Source: Notospermus geniculatus (lineage: Eukaryota > Nemertea > Pilidiophora > Heteronemertea > Lineidae). Taken from it: a stretch of 64,000 nt of DNA. Both the position numbers and the translations under genes were made by a program. This document shows positions 58,323-64,000 of the stretch, piece by piece. Numbering within the stretch: position 1 is the stretch's first letter; each line of letters begins with the position of its first letter. The stretch covers positions 161,755-225,754 of the forward strand of contig NMRB01000572.1 of NCBI GenBank assembly GCA_002633025.1. Reading direction: 5' to 3'. Under the pieces are notes generated by a model. The model ran no database searches. It saw only the letters and a list, made by a program, of their open reading frames with translations, and had not been told where the DNA came from.

Positions 58323-58534
58323 TCATTTTATGCCATTAATGCGGATTTTAATGAGGAAAAATTGGTGGAAATTAATGCACAGGACAGGCATCGTTTTAGA
58401 CGTGCTTTAACGCGCTAATTGGCGCCTATAAGGGGACTTGGTAATGCGAGCCGTTACATAGCGATATCATCATCAAAACGTGGTCGACCATAAAACACGA
58501 AACGAAACTGAATCAAAAGCAACGAATTGTTCAT
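58323..58534. other. single-copy DNA after block B, TAAT-rich
   Basis: CCATTAATGCGG, TTTTAATGAGG, AAATTAATGC and CGCTAATTGG within about 100 bases. Regulatory-looking but unsupported by comparison. Confidence 0.35.
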
Positions 58535-58875
58535 GAAAAGAAACGTCACTATGACACCGGCGTCCGTATTTTTGTAACACCCTCTCCATACTCACCGTCA
58601 GCTTCATAGATTCAACTTTGCAGACCAAATTCGCCACGAGGCTTTGTTTTGTCCATGTTTCTCATGTTCCGGTTTCGTTTCTTGTTTTACAGCAATCCAT
58701 CAAAACGTCACTACGACACCCGTCGTCGGTATTTTTTGTTTCACCCTCTCCACATACACATTGACCTGCAGACCGAATTCGCCACCGGGCTTTGTTACGT
58801 TTCTCTACCCAGTTTCCAGTTTCGGTTTCGTTTCGTGTTTTACAGGAATCCTCACATATCAAAACACGGCCAGAA
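58535..58875. repeat. two-unit tandem repeat, about 165 bp
   Basis: ACGTCACTAYGACACC, ACACCCTCTCCA, GCAGACC.AATTCGCCAC, CGGTTTCGTTTC and GTTTTACAG occur twice in order. Confidence 0.8.
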
Positions 58876-59599
58876 ATGGCAAAACACTCGAATGCAGTAA
58901 GTAAAGGAAACACTCTCCCCGAGTTTCATTGGTGATGTGTATAACGTTAATTCCATTACTGCTGATCGATTCCATGTGTCTGGCAAAGAAGGAAGGAACA
59001 ATAGCGACTTAAAGGCGCACTTGAAGCTTTTAATATAATGGCTTGAGCTAATCTAATTGAAGGGGTGTTGTATTAAATGGAGGCTGTAGCATTAGCCTCG
59101 TGACAGGAGGCTGAGCCTGGGGCGGTTGCTAGAATACCTCTAGTGTTTGATTTCAGAATAAACGCTGAATGGCCCGAGATTTTGTCCTTAGAACTCGGAC
59201 GATGTATTTAGAACGCCCAGACGATATTGATACGCAGACGACATAGCGGTCGTTTGATGACGTAAATTTGGCGAAGGACGCTGATTCGACCTTGTTGGAG
59301 TGTCGGCTAGTTGGGTTTCTATGAGTACGAAGCACACTCTCCAAACCACACATTAGTCGGAGAACCTTTCCCTGTTGAGACCCCAAACTGAATGAGGAGT
59401 TAGCAGAACAAAACAGAACGGTAAACGCAGCAATATTTGAATAACATAAACACTGGGATGCCTGAAGCAGACGACAGTACAAATTCATCCAGTGTGACTG
59501 GAACCTCCTCGTCCCTGTGATTCCTTTCCCCAGACAAAAATTTATCCCAGCCTGGCGACGAGGTCAATACTTCAAGGGCACGAAGTAGAAGGCCCACAT
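58876..59599. other. non-coding, nothing recognised
   Basis: A 111-residue minus-strand frame (59153-59488) shows no motif. 59030-59110 has TTTAATATAATGG and CTAATCTAATTG words. Confidence 0.4.
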
Positions 59600-60020
59600 T
59601 ATTTTGCCTAAATTAGCAATAAAAAAGCTAAAAATTGCTATTTAATTGCCGATTTATACCGTCTTATTTCTAGTTAGGCAAGAAATGAAAACACAAATCC
59701 CAATTTGTGGCGAGAGAGATAATTAAAAGGGTATCAAATTAGTTCTTACCCTATTTAGCCCGAGCCGGATCAGGGTGACTTACGACTGAGCCCGAACCCT
59801 ACCACAGAGGCTCTACTCAAAATTGGCTAGAACAGATCAGTATTGGTCATTAGCGATTTACTCCTAATGAAAAAGGTCGCCAAAATCTTACCGGCTACCG
59901 TAATTAATTCACCACAGCCAGAAAGACGCGTTCATTAATGAAGGCTTAGGTCTTAGTACTGTCAATCAGGCTTTCAACTGCCCAGTAGACATCATTAAGG
60001 GACACTTAAGGGTGATTTCA
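59600..60020. other. TAAT-rich non-coding tract
   Basis: Dense AATTAG, TAATTAAAAG, GTAATTAATTC, CATTAATGAAG and CATTAAGG words. Similar in style to the blocks that are conserved between haplotypes. Confidence 0.35.
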
Positions 60021-60652
60021 TAGAAATTCTTTACCATTTTTTATAGACTTAAGTGGATTTGGTGGTTGTGCCTTCTTTTCGAGTTATAACAACGTGACGG
60101 TAGATCAAGATTTTGATCAGTGAAATAAAACTAGATTTTAACTTTTAACAGGAAATTTCCCTACACGATTTGTGCACTGTTCTTGAAAATGAGAAATTAA
60201 CTCGGAGGCATTTCAGCATTCAGTAGAAACTGAAGCCAGTGATACTCTAAGTTAAAGCGAAAAAACACAATTATTATAGTGTTTTAAGCCTGGGAACATT
60301 TAAATCCTAAATGTTGTTAAAGTGAAAGTGCCTAGAAATATATGAAACCTTAGGCTATGTGCCATCAAAACAATAGAGAGACCGAAAAATGGAAAAGTGT
60401 ATACATGTAGTTGTAAAAAGTTCCAAGTTCTATTTGGGTATCGGATGAAATTATGTTTCTGATTGATGTCATTGATACTGTACGTTGAGTCAAAGAAGTG
60501 TGGCCTGAGAAAATGACCACAGGTAGCGCCCAACTTACGCGATCGAATTTTTTATACCATATTTTGGCAATTTTAAAAGATTCAGGGCCTTAATTGATAG
60601 GTTTTTCACAACGCCACGGCAGCCATGTTGATGCGGACGTCACTACATTACC
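60021..60652. other. non-coding, nothing recognised
   Basis: Short frames only (77 residues minus at 60300-60533). Ends near an AGCCATGTTG word. Confidence 0.4.
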
Positions 60653-60920
60653 AGTCTCGCGCAAAAACACCCACTGCACTTGCACAGCGAAAGCCAACCT
60701 TGTAGCAATATTGAACGGTAACACACTTCGGTGTTTACAGTGACAGTGTGAATGTCAGAGCACGATCATGGAACAGAACATGGATGAATTATGAAACAGA
60801 GAAAAGAGGGAGAATTGATTGTAAAGTGGTCCCCAGTACTTTGCCATTTGCTGGGAATGGTGCATTTGTTCCTACATAATGCATTGTAGATATAAACCTA
60901 TTGTCTACTTTGCGCGAGAC
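60653..60920. mobile_element. possible MITE related to the 523-bp element of C
   Basis: GTCTCGCGCAAA (60654) and TTTGCGCGAGAC (60909-60920) are perfect 12-bp inverted repeats. The left terminus shares AGTCTCGCGCAA with the element at 16116. The target duplication is unclear. Confidence 0.5.
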
Positions 60921-61254
60921 ATTGATTAATATCTGAAGCTATTTGCGTGTTGATTGGTAAACAATTACATTAATGGTCCATCGCTAATATAGTAATAACA
61001 TTAATGGCCACTAACAGCTTGAAAATAAACCAAACACATTTGGAAAACGATTGGATATTATTTTGAGAGAGAAAGTTGGGTTCATTCATGGATAGCGCAG
61101 TTCGATATGCGGTGTAAGTACATTGCACTTGGCATAAATTGACACGGGATGAGCTCACGCAGGGTCTCGACATGACATCTGCTGTTCAGCAGCAGGAACG
61201 GTAGGAGGCTTACATTTCCAAGCATCAAGGAATTAGCTCATGTGATGCAGTTGG
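60921..61254. other. non-coding, nothing recognised
   Basis: CATTAATGG occurs twice near 60969 and 61000. No gene. Confidence 0.4.
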
Positions 61255-61606
61255 TCAGTTCGATAGACTGCACTGAGCTGCTATTTGTCGCCGTAAACAT
61301 GTGTATGATTGGTCAGTGACATTGATTAATCTGATAACGGACCAATAACAGGTGCCGAGACATAGATCAGTTCGATAGACTGCACTGAGCTGCTATTCGT
61401 CGCCGTAAACACGTGTATAGGGAGGTTTCGCAAGTGCCCGGTTAGGCCGTACGACGACGTTTATCTATTGTGTGGGAATACCCAAACAATAGATAAACGT
61501 CGTCGTATGGCCTAACCGGGCGCTTGCGAAACCTCCCTTATGATTGGTCAGTGACGTTGGTTAATCTGAACGGACCAATCACAGGTGCCGAGACATAGAC
61601 GACCCA
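61255..61606. repeat. two-unit tandem repeat, about 114 bp, second unit interrupted
   Basis: CAGTTCGATAGACTGCACTG to GGTGCCGAGACATAGA occurs twice. The second unit carries the gamma MITE; the first shows the empty site. Confidence 0.88.
61419..61538. mobile_element. foldback MITE, family gamma, 120 bp
   Basis: AGGGAGGTTTCGCAAG to CTTGCGAAACCTCCCT, arms of about 50 bp around a short loop. TAT on both sides (61416-61418 and 61539-61541). Unit one of the host repeat has GTGTATGATTGG uninterrupted, proving the 3-bp duplication. Confidence 0.93.
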
Positions 61607-62565
61607 ACTGCAGAAGTGACTCTGTAGCTGCCTGCTGCCATGTCATTTGTTTAGTATGCAGCATTGAACGCCGTCGAATGATCAGCCGAACAAGCGACAA
61701 TTGTGTCCGGGTTGTTGTAAATTGAGGAAGCACAAACTGTAATTATCTCATAACATGTTTCTCTTACAGATAATCAATATTAGATAGAAGGGTGATCGTA
61801 AATTGAGGATCCGGACTCGGCGGACCTGACTGTGAGGAGTGGTCGGCGACATGAGCAGGGGAAGTGTCCGGAGGGGGGACGAGGGGGTCCTGATATTTTA
61901 AATACCATTTGAGTTTTAAGTTTCACGGAAACCTCCATTGTACCACAAGGAAAGTGTCTCAAATAATTTCAACAAACTCACTGTAGCCTTCACCTGCTTC
62001 TGGTCTCATACCTGGTACATGTATTTGCTTTAAAGCGATGTAGTCGCGAGAGTTGAAAATGAAATCTCGTTCAGCTATCGCGACCCGCGATAGCTCCCCA
62101 ATTTCATTCATTGCTCGCTGACATAGACCCAACTGCAGAAGTGACTCTGTAAATAGCTGCCTGCTGCCATGTCATTTGTTTAGTATGCAGCAATGAACGC
62201 CGTCGAATGATCAGCCGAACAAGCGACGATTGTGTCCGGGTTGTTGTAAATTGAGGAAGCACAAACTGTAATTATCTCATAACATGTTTCTCTTACAGAT
62301 AATCAATATTAGATAGAAGGGTGATCGTAAATTGAGGATCCGGACCCGGCGGACCTGGCTGTGGGGGATGGTCGGCGACATGAGCAGGGGAAGTGTCCGG
62401 AGGAGGGACCAGGGGGTCCTGGTATTTTAAATACCATTTGAGTTTTAAGTTTCACGGAAACCTTCATTGTACCAAAAGGAAAGTGTCTCAAATAATTTCA
62501 ACAAACTCATTGTAGCCTTCACCTGCTTCTGGTCTCATACCTGGTGGTACATGTATTTGCTTGAA
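61594..62565. repeat. duplicated unit of about 440 bp with an 87-bp spacer
   Basis: 61594-62033 recurs at 62121-62565 (CAACTGCAGAAGTGACTCTG to GGTACATGTATTTGCTT). The spacer contains GCTATCGCG and CGCGATAGC, a 9-bp stem around ACC. A minus-strand 60-residue frame is preserved in both units, but with substitutions and no recognised motif. Confidence 0.88.
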
Positions 62566-64000
62566 ATTACTGCAAACCCGTTCCCACGAGTCATTTTTTG
62601 CATCTGCAATCTATGGTACATGCACAGGCAAAGGACCCATGGGACAAGGTTGAATCATTTCAGAAAAAGCAGGCGGTTGCCTCGAAATGATTGATGAGGG
62701 TAAGGAAATGGCAACAGAAGGTGAGATGGGCCGTATCCAAGATGGCCGCCCCGCCGGAATTCGTCGACTTGGGATACGGAAAAATGTCAAATAAATACAC
62801 GTACCCCTGGGTTTTAATGACAGATTAGATATTTCGGAGCAAATCACGACAAATACTGTCAGAGTTATAATCAATTGTGTTTTCTGATTTTTCAAGGCGG
62901 CCATGTTATGGCTGCGGTGGGGAGATGGCAGGGGAGAGAACAGCCAAACAGAAGAGCCGTTGTCTACCTTGACTTTATCATTCTCTGTTCTACCTGTTGT
63001 ATCTTGCCAGTGTTCTCCAGGCACTCAACATGAAAACATCTCAACTCGTGAAGTTTACCCAGCTTCATTTACCAAAACGATTTGCTTTTTATGCCAAGAA
63101 ATAGTTCGATTTACGACGTTCAGTCGATACATGTAAACATGTAACATGTAAATAAGGCAGTGGCCCAGGACAGTGTATAGGAAGAGTAAGAGCTTTAGAG
63201 GATTTCTTTCACAGCAGGAAGAAAGTATTCCTCCGAAAGAGAGAAAAGTTTGACGGTGGAGAGCAAGAAAAAAATGCGTGCAAAACTTGGTCCGCAAAGA
63301 GTTGTTAATACGGCGAAAGGCCAACAGAGGACAATGAACACCCTTCGCTTTTAGTCCCTTTTAATTTTTAAACATGCCAATAGACCATAAAGAAATTTTA
63401 GAAAATTTAAGATATCACCAACCAAGGGGAGTTTTCTCTTATTTAACAGGTTCGTGTATTCCATGCATTAGGAAAGTAGGGCCAGGACGTAGCTGAGAAC
63501 TGCAGCAAGTCACTTCCAATTTTTTTCAGCCAATCAGCGAGAGAGGTGCAATTCATGCGAGTATGTAACGATGTTCGTGATTGGTGCATCGCCAAGCACA
63601 GAAAAGGAAGTCGCCATCTTTTCCCACTTACTTCATGGAAAAGCTTCGACGAGTTGTCAAGAATGTGTCGTGATATTGTAATTATAAGCGGCCAAATCAA
63701 CAGGGGATCGTCCGCAGACGACATCAAGCAAACAAAATCACGAAGCAGAAGTAAGACCGTTTAATTTGAGTGTAAATTATTTAAAATGGCTTTCTTAAGT
63801 AAGTGAATTCGTCATTGTCTGCATAAAAAGGTCATGATGACCCTAATGGGGAGCATACAAAAATTGACATTGTCCATTAGTGTGTTTTAATGAATGCGAG
63901 TGGCGTCATCGGTCCCAGTTCGCTTTTTAGTCGTACCGCGTTGTTTACCCAAGATGGCGCGGTAAACACGAAGACGTGCCGACGGAACAGACGACACTGC
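62566..64000. other. non-coding; inverted GGCGGCCAT motifs
   Basis: ATGGCCGCC near 62742 and GGCGGCCAT near 62897 are inverted. The end (63925-63985) is CpG-richer with CCAAGATGGCGCGG, a YY1-like word often found at transcription starts. No exon could be assigned; a 72-residue plus-strand frame at 63546-63764 is unrecognised. Confidence 0.35.

Noticed and set aside
59153-59488. 111-codon minus-strand frame
   Set aside because: No recognised domain, no splice or start context, and no second copy to test constraint.

Overview
The window is animal nuclear DNA, most likely from a highly heterozygous marine invertebrate. It has an intron-split gene with metazoan splice signals, an LTR retroelement, many small foldback (MITE-like) transposons, a tRNA-derived SINE and long non-coding tracts rich in TAAT-type motifs. 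The only confidently recognised host gene part is one exon of a LIM-domain-only gene of the LMO4 type, on the minus strand at 27439-27715. The exact species cannot be read from the sequence. Frequent TAGGCCTA and TACATGTA words make an invertebrate deuterostome plausible, but that is a weak inference.

Layout. 1-5913 is most of an LTR retroelement: leader, Gag (159-2099), an aspartic protease frame (2075-3367), a non-coding tail, a polypurine tract and a complete 1,695-bp LTR (4219-5913) bounded by TGTGACGA and TCGTCACA. No reverse transcriptase, RNase H or integrase frame lies between Gag and the LTR, so the copy looks non-autonomous. The LTR carries a TATA box, a TCAGTC initiator and AATAAA. 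Its R region also holds two short frames, one with a reverse-transcriptase YADD block. 5914-12936 is non-coding DNA with MITEs, a SINE fragment and tandem repeats.

Two large blocks occur twice. 12937-18799 recurs as 18801-24702, and 27556-43741 recurs as 43743-58322. In both cases the junction is exactly a single N (18800 and 43742), and the second junction falls inside the LMO4 exon. The best reading is that both haplotypes of a diploid were kept head to tail in the assembly, not that there are real tandem duplications. The true haploid span is then about 20 kb shorter than the window. I call the four blocks C, D, A and B.

The haplotype pairs act as a built-in comparison. They reveal transposon insertions present in one copy and absent from the other, several with exact target duplications: 523 bp in C, 293 bp in A, 99 and 483 bp in B, a 99-bp retroposed piece in B, and a MITE nested in a MITE in A. 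They also show non-coding blocks that are identical or nearly so while their surroundings differ by many substitutions and indels (for example 34739-35050, 33104-33485, 29286-29575, 36955-37168). These are candidate regulatory elements, possibly of the LMO4 gene whose other exons are not visible here.

24703-27430 and 58323-64000 are single-copy flanks. They hold MITEs, tandem repeats, an E-box/CCAAT cluster just downstream of the exon, TAAT-rich tracts and a duplicated 440-bp unit. No bacterial gene, CRISPR array, rRNA or intact tRNA gene was seen. Most open frames outside the retroelement are not preserved between haplotype copies and are not reported as genes.
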